DNA of 64,000 bases. Origin: Metalysinibacillus jejuensis (GTDB lineage Bacteria > Bacillota > Bacilli > Bacillales_A > Planococcaceae). The translations under genes and the position numbers were made by a program. Location of the stretch: positions 1-64,000 of the forward strand of contig NZ_QAFW01000011.1 in NCBI RefSeq assembly GCF_003057615.1. Direction: 5' to 3'. Below the pieces are notes generated by a model, which did not search any database, was not told the origin of the DNA, and saw only the letters and a program-made list of their open reading frames with translations. How positions within the stretch are numbered: position 1 is the first letter of the stretch; the number at the start of each line of letters is the position of its first letter. Positions 56,957 to 64,000 of this stretch are shown here, piece by piece.

Positions 56957-58150
56957 TTACGCGTATGAGTGAAGACCTGCAATGATTAAGTTGATTACAA
57001 CTAAGTTGAAAATCATAATCGCGAAACCAATTAAAGCAAGCCATGCTGATTTGCGACCTTCCCATCCTTTTGATAAACGTAGGTGAAGGAATGCGGCATA
57101 AAACAGCCATGTAATTAAAGCCCATACTTCTTTCGGGTCCCAGCCCCAATAACGTCCCCACGCCTCTTGTGCCCAAATCATCGCAAAGATTAAAGCACCT
57201 AATGTAAAGACAGGGAAACCGATTAACACTGAGCGGTAACCAATTTCATCCATAAGTTCTAAGTTTGCACGTTTGACAAACGGCTGAAGCATTTCGCTTA
57301 CACGCTTGCGTGAAATTAAGCGAAGTAATGCGTATAAAATTGTACCAACTAATAATGACCATGTAACAGTTGTTAATTTTTTAGCATTAATAATTGGTGG
57401 TGTTTCGATTAAAGGTTGCATAACGTCTTCTGTTAATGCTGCTGACTCATTCATACCAAAAATAGCCGGCATATTATACGTGATTTCTCTTTGAATTTCG
57501 TCTTTATCTACATACGTAAATTGCGCTTCATATCCCATGCCACGGAACACAAGTGTTACGAGTACGAATCCGATAACGACAACAACAAAGAACATAACGC
57601 TTTCTAATGCTGTGCGTTCTTTTGATGCTTTTTTCACATCTACTACTTTTAGTAAATATACGAGGCCCGCCACAGCACTAATTGCTAAAATAGATTGTGC
57701 AAACGCTGCCGTAATAACGTGAATAGTTAACCAGTTACTTTGTAATGATGGAACGAGTGGGCTCACGTCTGTCGGGAACATCGCTGCATAACCGATAATT
57801 AATACTGCGATTGGTAACGCAATTAACCCTAGAACGACTGCACGGTACATAAAGTACATAATAATGAACGCTAGTACGATAAACATACCGAATGTCGTGG
57901 TAAATTCAAACATATTACTTACAGGCGCATGTCCTGTATACATCCAACGTGTAATAAAATAACCTAAGTTAGCGATAAAACCGATAACCGTAATAATAAT
58001 CGCTATTTTTCCCCACTTATTAGCATGACGCTCCGCTGCTTCGCTTTTATCATGGGAGTTTTTTACAGCTCCACCAAAGAACAATGTTGCAATTAAATAA
58101 GTAAGGAAAGCTACAAATAGTAAGTTACCACTAAGACTAATTAAACTCAT
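56957..58150 (-). CDS. resC: cytochrome c synthesis protein ResC (CcsA)
   Basis: Polytopic membrane protein of the system II heme-delivery machine. About eight helices; the tryptophan-rich signature [20 protein letters not shown] is near residue 330, with conserved His residues at [11 protein letters not shown] and near YAAFLHLR. 397 residues. Its start overlaps the resB stop by one base. With ResB it attaches heme to apocytochromes such as QcrC. Confidence 0.96.
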   Translation of the reverse strand: MSLISLSGNLLFVAFLTYLIATLFFGGAVKNSHDKSEAAERHANKWGKIAIIITVIGFIANLGYFITRWMYTGHAPVSNMFEFTTTFGMFIVLAFIIMYFMYRAVVLGLIALPIAVLIIGYAAMFPTDVSPLVPSLQSNWLTIHVITAAFAQSILAISAVAGLVYLLKVVDVKKASKERTALESVMFFVVVVIGFVLVTLVFRGMGYEAQFTYVDKDEIQREITYNMPAIFGMNESAALTEDVMQPLIETPPIINAKKLTTVTWSLLVGTILYALLRLISRKRVSEMLQPFVKRANLELMDEIGYRSVLIGFPVFTLGALIFAMIWAQEAWGRYWGWDPKEVWALITWLFYAAFLHLRLSKGWEGRKSAWLALIGFAIMIFNLVVINLIIAGLHSYA

Positions 58151-59811
58151 TATGCTTCGTCACCTTCCTGTTTTTCTTCTGAATCATTTAAGTCAAGCTG
58201 ATCGACATACGCTGGCAACTGCGCAGCATTTATTACGATATCTAAATCTTTTTTGATACCAAACCAGTTTTTATTTGTATGAGCAGCTAATAATAACTTG
58301 CCTTCTGCTGTTGCTTGTACCCATACACGACGGTGGTTCCAATATGAACCGATTGCTACACCAATCATAAATATAATACCACCTACTACAATAATAGGAA
58401 TGGTACGGTCTTTATGAATCGTTAACCCTGATGAGTTACGTGTCGTAGCTGATACGAATTTTAGCATATTTTGGTTTTCGCCTAATGGCTCTAATGTGTT
58501 ACGAATCGCCACAAAGCTCGTCTCTCCGTCAGGTGTATCTGGCGTTGTCATTTTAAAGACAAACGCTGGATTATCTGGTACTGGTAAGTTCGTTTGTGGC
58601 ACGCCATCTTTAAACCCTGCAAAGTCTGGTGTGTAGTTTAAAATTTCCACCGAAGAGCCATTACCTAAATCATACGTTGCGGCTGGATTATCAAGTTGAA
58701 CTGTTAATTGACCATATGATTTTTCAGTTTCCTTGTTTACTAAATCAAATGTCATTGTGTAGAGCTCATCTAAACGGTAGTCCATTTGATATAACGAGTA
58801 GCCGTCATGTTGTAACGGGTGATTTACACGAATCGAATACTCTTTTACCAATTCTAAATTATCTGTATCCCCTGGTAATGCTCCTTCTGGTTGCTTATAA
58901 AGCTTAGCGTTTGTTTGGAAGTTTTTAGCTACGACATTAACCCCTTGACGCACTTGTTCACCTGAAGGGCCATCTTCGTCATTTTCGTGCATTTCTAAAA
59001 TGAACTTATCGTTTTCTAGAAAATAGCCCGGCATGCCCATTACTTCAATTGTCTCGCCTTCACGAATTAACATCGACTCATCGACGTACATCCCAGGCAC
59101 CACACGTAAGGACACCCCTACTAAAAAGACAATTAAACCTACGTGATTAATATACGGGCCGTAACGAGAGAAGCGATTTTTTTCTGCTAATAATGCATCA
59201 CCATCTCGGCGCACATTATATTTTAGCGCTTTCATTTCCTTCTCAATGGCAGCTAATGTTTGTTCACTATTAGCTACTTCACCTTCTGCTACGATACGTT
59301 GACGCTTCATAAAACTTTCATGACGCTTCACACGTTGATTCGTTAATGATTTGTGCAGTGGAATACCGCGGTCAATACTTGCAACGATAATGGATATACC
59401 GAGCATACCTACAAGTATTTGGAACCACCATGAACTATACAAATCTGACAAACCTAAAGCATAATAAATCTTACCAATTGTGCCGTATGTGTTTTCGTAG
59501 TAAGCGGCTTTGTCGCCAAGTGTACCTACATTGACATAAAACTCTTGTGGTAAAAATGTGCCGACTGAGGCTGCAAGGAGCGTAATAATAATTAATGCAA
59601 TCCCTACTTTAACACTAGAGAAGAAATTCCATACTTTATCCACTACCGAACGATTATACGTCTTTGAGCGAATCGCTTTACCGTCGTAGCGCATATCTAC
59701 AACTTTTGTATTTTTTTCTTCTTCTGTTAAAGGTCTACCACATTTTTCACAAAGCTTTGTACCATAAGGGTTAACATGTCCACAAGCACAAGTGATTGTT
59801 TCCTTCTCCAT
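58150..59811 (-). CDS. resB: cytochrome c synthesis protein ResB
   Basis: Membrane partner of ResC in system II. An N-terminal zinc-ribbon-like head has CACG near residue 8 and CEKCGR near 21; membrane segments lie near residues 70-90, 128-148, 214-236 and 455-478, with a large outside domain of about 220 residues between the last two. 553 residues. The cysteine-rich head is also seen in the B. subtilis protein. resA precedes it by 18 bases. Confidence 0.94.
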   Translation of the reverse strand: MEKETITCACGHVNPYGTKLCEKCGRPLTEEEKNTKVVDMRYDGKAIRSKTYNRSVVDKVWNFFSSVKVGIALIIITLLAASVGTFLPQEFYVNVGTLGDKAAYYENTYGTIGKIYYALGLSDLYSSWWFQILVGMLGISIIVASIDRGIPLHKSLTNQRVKRHESFMKRQRIVAEGEVANSEQTLAAIEKEMKALKYNVRRDGDALLAEKNRFSRYGPYINHVGLIVFLVGVSLRVVPGMYVDESMLIREGETIEVMGMPGYFLENDKFILEMHENDEDGPSGEQVRQGVNVVAKNFQTNAKLYKQPEGALPGDTDNLELVKEYSIRVNHPLQHDGYSLYQMDYRLDELYTMTFDLVNKETEKSYGQLTVQLDNPAATYDLGNGSSVEILNYTPDFAGFKDGVPQTNLPVPDNPAFVFKMTTPDTPDGETSFVAIRNTLEPLGENQNMLKFVSATTRNSSGLTIHKDRTIPIIVVGGIIFMIGVAIGSYWNHRRVWVQATAEGKLLLAAHTNKNWFGIKKDLDIVINAAQLPAYVDQLDLNDSEEKQEGDEA

Positions 59812-59829
59812 GTGACTGACACTCCTTAT

Positions 59830-60363
59830 TTATTGCGGCTTAATTGACTCCATCATTGCACCGATTTGTTGCTCCGTTAATTCGCCCGTAACAATTTTCG
59901 TTACTTTTCCTTCTGGTGAAACTAAAATTGTTGCTGGTAACCCAATAATATTGTACGCGTTACGCACGCCTTTTGTTTTATCAATAACAACCGGGAAATC
60001 CAATCCGTATTGATCAACAAACTTTTGTACTTCAAAATCTGATTGTGCAATATTGATGGCTAAAATCTCCACACCTTGATCTTTATACTGTGCATACTGA
60101 TTATTCATGTAAGGCATTTCTTTTTCACATGGTTTACACCACGTACCCCAAAAGTTTAAAAATACACCTTGTCCTTCATAATCGGATAGCACATGCTTAT
60201 TACCTTCTAAATCAATCAGCGAGAAGTTTGGTGCTTGATCGCCAACTTGTAACACGCTCGTTTTATCTTTAGTTGCTGTGGAATAAACGACATAGGCAAT
60301 TGCGACAACGAGTAGTGCTAAAATAATTGTCCGCGTAATCAGTCGTTTTTTCTTTTTATCCAT
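59830..60363 (-). CDS. resA: thiol-disulfide oxidoreductase ResA
   Basis: Membrane-tethered thioredoxin-fold protein facing outward that reduces the heme-binding cysteines of apocytochrome c. An uncleaved N-terminal anchor spans residues 10-28; the active site WCKPCEKE has Cys76 and Cys79, preceded by NFWGTW. 177 residues. First gene of resA-resB-resC. Confidence 0.96.
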   Translation of the reverse strand: MDKKKKRLITRTIILALLVVAIAYVVYSTATKDKTSVLQVGDQAPNFSLIDLEGNKHVLSDYEGQGVFLNFWGTWCKPCEKEMPYMNNQYAQYKDQGVEILAINIAQSDFEVQKFVDQYGLDFPVVIDKTKGVRNAYNIIGLPATILVSPEGKVTKIVTGELTEQQIGAMMESIKPQ

Positions 60364-60464
60364 GAAGTAAAAACCTCCCCAAAAAGCGTAAATACCCTAT
60401 TCATTATATCAAATGTTAGGTTTATGCTGTAATTTTAAAGATGAATGATTTATGACTCTTTTTA

Positions 60465-61196
60465 TTAGTCCAATTTGCCCGTTTCAGCTAAAACACGCAA
60501 CTTCTTCACTTCATGTTGCGTCAATTGGCGAAACTCTCCCGGTGCTAAGTTACCTAAATCTAAAAAAGCGAAGCGCTCACGTTTAAGCTTTACTACAGGT
60601 GTGCCAATAGCTTCAAACATACGGCGAACTTGACGGTTACGACCTTCATGAATCGTAATTTCACAAATGGCTTTACCTGCCGCTTCATCTGCTGTCATCA
60701 TACTTACTTTAGCAGGTGCCGTTTTACCATCTTCTAAACGGATACCTCGCTGCAACTTCTTAAGACCATCAATGGTTGGAATGCCTTTTACACGCGCTAC
60801 ATATGTTTTATCAATTTTAAATTTAGGGTGTGTTAATTGATATGAAAACTCACCGTCATTCGTTAATAATAATAAACCTGTCGTATCATAGTCTAAGCGC
60901 CCTACTGGGAAAATACGCTGTTCGACATTTTTAAAAATATCCGTTACAGTTTTACGCCCCTTGTCATCCGTTACGGCAGAGATTGTTGCACGTGGCTTAT
61001 ACAGTAAAAAATACACTTTCTGTTCTTTTTCTAATTTTACGCCGTTCACTTCTACCTTATCGCTACTACTTACTTTAGTACCTAGCTCTTTTACAACTTG
61101 ACCGTTCACTTTCACTTTACCTTCTACAATTAATTGCTCTGCTTTACGACGCGATGCAATGCCTGCATACGCAATCACTTTTTGTAATCTTTCCAA
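60465..61196 (-). CDS. rluB: 23S rRNA pseudouridine synthase B (large subunit)
   Basis: Makes pseudouridine in 23S rRNA. An S4 RNA-binding domain at residues 1-60 precedes the catalytic domain with GRLDYDTTGLLLLTNDG near residue 97 holding the catalytic Asp. The start is TTG 61196 (reading MERLQKVIAYAG, 243 residues), since AGAGGTGG ends about five bases upstream, whereas the in-frame GTG at 61205 overlaps that ribosome site. In sporulating relatives dacB, spmA and spmB lie between scpB and rluB; here scpB is the next gene. Confidence 0.92.
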   Translation of the reverse strand: MERLQKVIAYAGIASRRKAEQLIVEGKVKVNGQVVKELGTKVSSSDKVEVNGVKLEKEQKVYFLLYKPRATISAVTDDKGRKTVTDIFKNVEQRIFPVGRLDYDTTGLLLLTNDGEFSYQLTHPKFKIDKTYVARVKGIPTIDGLKKLQRGIRLEDGKTAPAKVSMMTADEAAGKAICEITIHEGRNRQVRRMFEAIGTPVVKLKRERFAFLDLGNLAPGEFRQLTQHEVKKLRVLAETGKLD

Positions 61197-61258
61197 TACG
61201 TCCACCTCTTTTATTAGTCGTTGAAATTATGGCACACTTTGTGCATTCCGTATAGCTT

Positions 61259-61843
61259 TTAATTTTCGTCAAACGTTTGTTCAAACTGCGTCAAAAATAA
61301 GTCTGTTGCTTCATCGCTTGGTTCTTGTTCTTCGGGTAATGGCGGTAACTCGCTAATATCATTGAGCGCGAACTGATGTAAAAATTCTGTCGTAGTACCG
61401 TATAAAATAGCACGACCTGCCCCGTCACTGCGCCCCACTTCCGTAATTAATCCTTTAGCAGCTAGTGTATTTAATGGGCGCTCGCTTTTCACGCCTCGTA
61501 TTGCCTCGATATCCGCACGCATTACAGGTTGTTGGTAAGCGACAATAGCTAACACTTCTAATGCGGCCTGTGATAAATTTTGTAGCGGTGGATCTTCAAT
61601 TAACTTCTCAACGACATCCGCAAGCATTTGCTTTGTTACGAGACGATATACGCCCGCTGTTTGCTTTACTTCAATCGCTCGCTCACTGCTGATATAATCC
61701 GCTTGTAACTGTTGTATTGCTTCCTCTACTTCTGCTACTTCAGTTTGTGTAAACTGCGCCAGTTGCGCTGTCGTTAGCCCTTCTTCACCAATTACAAATA
61801 GTAAAGCTTCAATCTTGGTAATCAAGCTCGGCTGTGTATCCAT
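61259..61843 (-). CDS. scpB: segregation and condensation protein B
   Basis: Winged-helix dimer that with ScpA and Smc forms the chromosome condensation complex. Two winged-helix domains cover residues 5-80 and 88-165; ALEVLAIVAYQQPVMRADIE and the GRAILYGTT segment are the family marks. The acidic tail follows. 194 residues. Its start lies 35 bases inside the end of scpA. Confidence 0.95.
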   Translation of the reverse strand: MDTQPSLITKIEALLFVIGEEGLTTAQLAQFTQTEVAEVEEAIQQLQADYISSERAIEVKQTAGVYRLVTKQMLADVVEKLIEDPPLQNLSQAALEVLAIVAYQQPVMRADIEAIRGVKSERPLNTLAAKGLITEVGRSDGAGRAILYGTTTEFLHQFALNDISELPPLPEEQEPSDEATDLFLTQFEQTFDEN

Positions 61844-62582
61844 CTTGCCACTCCTCTTGCACTAAAATTACAGTTAATGCTTCAAAATTTTGCTGTTGTT
61901 CAATTCGTATCATTTGTTGACGCATTAATTCTAGCACAGATAAAAATGTTGCAATCAATGCACTTTTATTGCGATGATCAAATAAATCCGTAAAATCCGC
62001 TTGCCCATTCATTTTTTTAAGCAGCGTAAAAACCGTACGCATTTGGTCTTTAATTGCAATCTCTTGTCGTGCTACACGCGTTGTCAAAGGTTGTTGCCAT
62101 TTTTTTCGTTGTAACATTTTTTCAAAAGCTGCTAACATATCGTATACTGTAACGTCCATATCAAAGAGCGCAAGTTGCTCTTCTTTCATATAAAATGATA
62201 AGTCTGTCGCAGGTCGTGGGTATTGCAGTATAGCGTAATCACGTTGTGTTTCTAAACGCTTTGCCACTTGTTTATAACGCTTATATTGAATAAGCTGTTG
62301 AACTAGCTCGTCACGTGGATCCACTTCCTCAATCGTATCGTCTTCTATGTCGTGCATAGGTAATAGCATTCTACTCTTTAAAGCTAGCAATGTCGCTGCC
62401 ATTACTAAATATTCACTTGCTTCATCTAATTCTAATACTTGCATCGCATGAATATGCGCCATATACTGCGCAGTAATTTCGGCCACAGGTATATCATAAA
62501 TATCTATTTCATAACGCTGTATTAAGTGCAATAGCAAATCGAGAGGCCCTGAAAAACCTTCTACATTTACTTCATAAGCCAT
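61809..62582 (-). CDS. scpA: segregation and condensation protein A
   Basis: Kleisin subunit that bridges Smc heads. The N-terminal GFSGPLDLLLHLIQRYEIDI and the adjacent IPVAEITAQYM segment are diagnostic; the C-terminal winged-helix part contains DLFDHRNKSALIATFLSVLELMR (cited in part). 257 residues. Overlaps scpB and is divergent from ypuF. Confidence 0.95.
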   Translation of the reverse strand: MAYEVNVEGFSGPLDLLLHLIQRYEIDIYDIPVAEITAQYMAHIHAMQVLELDEASEYLVMAATLLALKSRMLLPMHDIEDDTIEEVDPRDELVQQLIQYKRYKQVAKRLETQRDYAILQYPRPATDLSFYMKEEQLALFDMDVTVYDMLAAFEKMLQRKKWQQPLTTRVARQEIAIKDQMRTVFTLLKKMNGQADFTDLFDHRNKSALIATFLSVLELMRQQMIRIEQQQNFEALTVILVQEEWQDGYTAELDYQD

Positions 62583-62729
62583 TCGTTTTCCACCATTCTA
62601 TGTTCATTTTTCATGCTCTTTTGCCGAGCACGCTATTATTTTGTGCTATACAATAGTATATAGTGTATTATATTTCGCTTCAGCAAGCGAGAAAATCTAT
62701 TAACGACCAAACAGAAAGTAGGTATCCTT

Positions 62730-63185
62730 ATGCACCCACAACTGCACCCTCTTTTTATTGACTATTGCGCCCACTTTGTGCGTGGCGATTTTTTTGAATG
62801 TCATGAAGTAGCAGAAGACTACTGGAAAGCCATTGCTCCTGGTGATAAAAACCATGCGCTCGTTGGCTATATCCAATTAGCCGTAAGCTTTTATCATGAG
62901 CGCCGCGGCAATATACGCGGGGCCAACAAGCTACGAGCCAACGCTCAGCGAATTTTTAGCCAAGCAGATGCACAATTTTTCACTTATATTAAACGCAACA
63001 CGCTCGTTACGCTTGCTTTAGGAGACGAGCTCCCTTTAGCACCGCCGCTAGACGTTAAAGTACAGCAGCGCCTTAAGCAATTACCTTTGCTCGATGATGA
63101 CTTCATTACACATAAGCACTTATTACGTGACCGCTCCGCTATTATCGCAGCGCGTGCAATAAAAAAAGCATCGCCTACAAAGTAA
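62730..63185 (+). CDS. ypuF: DUF309 family protein YpuF
   Basis: A 151-residue all-helical protein of DUF309. The defining motif FFECHEVAEDYWK is at about residues 20-32, and the helix with QLAVSFYHERRGNIRGA follows. Function is unknown. In B. subtilis ypuF also lies beside scpA. It is divergent from scpA; TTATTTTGTGCTATACAAT-like AT-rich promoter sequence lies between them (62635-62670). The 3' end carries a weak inverted repeat, GCCTAC/GTAGGC. Confidence 0.82.
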   Translation: MHPQLHPLFIDYCAHFVRGDFFECHEVAEDYWKAIAPGDKNHALVGYIQLAVSFYHERRGNIRGANKLRANAQRIFSQADAQFFTYIKRNTLVTLALGDELPLAPPLDVKVQQRLKQLPLLDDDFITHKHLLRDRSAIIAARAIKKASPTK

Positions 63186-63206
63186 GTTTACTGAGTAGGC
63201 AACACT

Positions 63207-63569
63207 TTATTTATTGTCTGTTATACAGCCCATACATTTATCAAACAGCGGTTGAATATCATCAATCGCACATACTTCTTGATACGTTCCTAAAGCGGTA
63301 AGCTCTTTTAAAATTTGCGTTGCGATGCCCTCACCACGGTAAGACGGTACAACACAAATATGTTGTAATGTCGCAACTTCATCCTCAACTGTTACACCAA
63401 CAATACCGACATACTCTTCCTGTTGTTTCCATAGGTATAAATGTTGCGTCTCGTCTTTAGCATAAGCATCAATCGTTTCGGTCAGCTTTTTGATGTTTTT
63501 TTCGCTTGGCATAAGCGATAATAATCCCATTGCTATTTTCTCCAACGATTTTTTATAACGAACTAACAT
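63207..63569 (-). CDS. ribT: GNAT-family acetyltransferase RibT
   Basis: Acetyltransferase fold of 120 residues. The acetyl-CoA loop VVPSYRGEGIATQILKEL near residues 75-92 is the GNAT motif A. Similar in size and place to RibT of B. subtilis, which sits at the end of the riboflavin operon near lysA; the rest of that operon (ribDEAH) is not in the window. The substrate is unknown. Confidence 0.78.
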   Translation of the reverse strand: MLVRYKKSLEKIAMGLLSLMPSEKNIKKLTETIDAYAKDETQHLYLWKQQEEYVGIVGVTVEDEVATLQHICVVPSYRGEGIATQILKELTALGTYQEVCAIDDIQPLFDKCMGCITDNK

Positions 63570-63602
63570 AAGTATTTTCCCTCATTTTCTAACTGTTGCT
63601 AA

Positions 63603-63719
63603 TTATTGCGGTGGTGCCTGAATATAGCCGTTCGGTACGAGGAAGAACCAGTAAATAGCTACCCAAAGACAAACGACACCGAGTAGTGCTAATAGGACCA
63701 TGATATTTTTCTTTCGCAA
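63603..63719 (-). CDS. candidate 38-residue single-pass membrane protein
   Basis: A short frame from TTG 63719 reads MRKKNIMVLLALLGVVCLWV, then a further hydrophobic stretch, and ends PNGYIQAPPQ. AAGGGTG stands about eight bases upstream. One basic N-terminus followed by a helix of about 23 residues fits a small membrane protein with the C-terminus outside. It lies 7 bases after the lysA stop and before ribT. Not similar to anything I recognise. Confidence 0.55.
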   Translation of the reverse strand: MRKKNIMVLLALLGVVCLWVAIYWFFLVPNGYIQAPPQ

Positions 63720-63726
63720 TTCAATT

Positions 63727-64000
63727 TCACCCTTTTTTTAACGTTAGCGCTTTATCATTCGCGATAATATGGTCGTACGTTTCACGTGCTATAACGAGTT
63801 GATGTTGGCCGTCTTCAACAAACACGACAGCTGGACGAGCCACACGATTATAGTTACTTGCCATAGCATAACCATAGGCACCTGTGCAGAACATTGCAAG
63901 AATATCGCCCGCTTCTGCCTGCTGTAACTGCGCATCTTCAATCAATTTATCGCCAGACTCACATAATTTCCCTGCTACTGTATATGTCTCTGTCGCTGCT
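63727..64000 (-). CDS. lysA: diaminopimelate decarboxylase, C-terminal part
   Basis: The open frame runs in from the right edge; the visible 90 codons begin AATETYTVAGKLCESGDKL. The Cys-Glu-Ser-Gly-Asp motif is the active-site segment of LysA, and GAYGYAMASNYN with the conserved Tyr follows. The enzyme removes CO2 from meso-diaminopimelate to give lysine. About four fifths of the gene is outside the window. It completes the pathway of which dapB (6.1 kb) is a part. Confidence 0.95.
   Translation of the reverse strand, partial: AATETYTVAGKLCESGDKLIEDAQLQQAEAGDILAMFCTGAYGYAMASNYNRVARPAVVFVEDGQHQLVIARETYDHIIANDKALTLKKG

Overview
The window reads as a chromosomal segment of a low-GC Gram-positive bacterium of the order Bacillales. 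Almost every gene and its order match the Bacillus subtilis region running from panBCD through dapB, qcrABC, the aromatic supra-operon, hbs, gpsA/der, rpsA/cmk, fer, resABCDE and scpAB to lysA. Nearly all genes lie on the minus strand; only fer, fabI, a chemoreceptor and ypuF point the other way. Sporulation genes that B. subtilis keeps in these slots (ypjB, spoIVA, ypeB-sleB, spmA-spmB-dacB) are all absent. That suggests a non-sporulating member of the Planococcaceae/Caryophanaceae such as Kurthia or Caryophanon; this is inference, not proof.

Layout from left to right (transcription mostly right to left): 1-2.4 kb pantothenate operon panB-panC-panD behind a structured leader; 2.4-7.3 kb ypjD-dapB-mgsA-bshA-cca-birA; 7.4-8.7 kb a YugP-like membrane protease and ypjA; 8.8-10.8 kb menaquinol:cytochrome c reductase qcrABC with its promoter; 11-13.3 kb ypiF-ypiB-ypiA; 13.4-19.6 kb aroC-aroB-aroH-hisC-tyrA-aroA without the trp genes; 19.7-24.4 kb cheR, ndk, hepT-menG-hepS, mtrB (TRAP), folE; 24.6-27.5 kb hbs (HU) split by a complete group II intron; 27.6-31.1 kb yphF, yphE, gpsA, der; 31.3-34.6 kb rpsA, cmk, PilZ protein, prsW; 34.8-40.8 kb ansA, ypdA, a phosphoesterase, a LysM protein, recQ, ypbB; 40.9-43.7 kb fer, fabI, an NSS transporter, ysdA; 43.8-45.2 kb infC-rpmI-rplT behind an attenuated leader; 45.3-47 kb chemoreceptor; 47-53.3 kb thrS (T-box), dnaI, dnaB, nrdR; 53.4-54.4 kb ribU with FMN riboswitch; 54.4-60.4 kb resA-B-C-D-E; 60.5-64 kb rluB, scpB-scpA, ypuF, ribT, a small membrane ORF and the end of lysA.

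Functionally the window combines cofactor and amino-acid synthesis (pantothenate, lysine, aromatic, menaquinone side chain, folate entry step), cytochrome c respiration (qcr, res), bacillithiol redox genes (bshA, ypdA), translation (infC, rpmI, rplT, thrS, rpsA, cca) and primosome loading (dnaB, dnaI).

Two observations stand out. First, the replication initiation protein DnaB is 859 residues rather than about 470 because its C-terminal DDBH2 domain occurs five times in tandem. Second, the gene for HU is interrupted by a 2.57-kb group II intron whose EBS1 and EBS2 match the flanking exon exactly; splicing would restore a canonical 90-residue HU. No CRISPR array, tRNA, rRNA, prophage or IS element was recognised.
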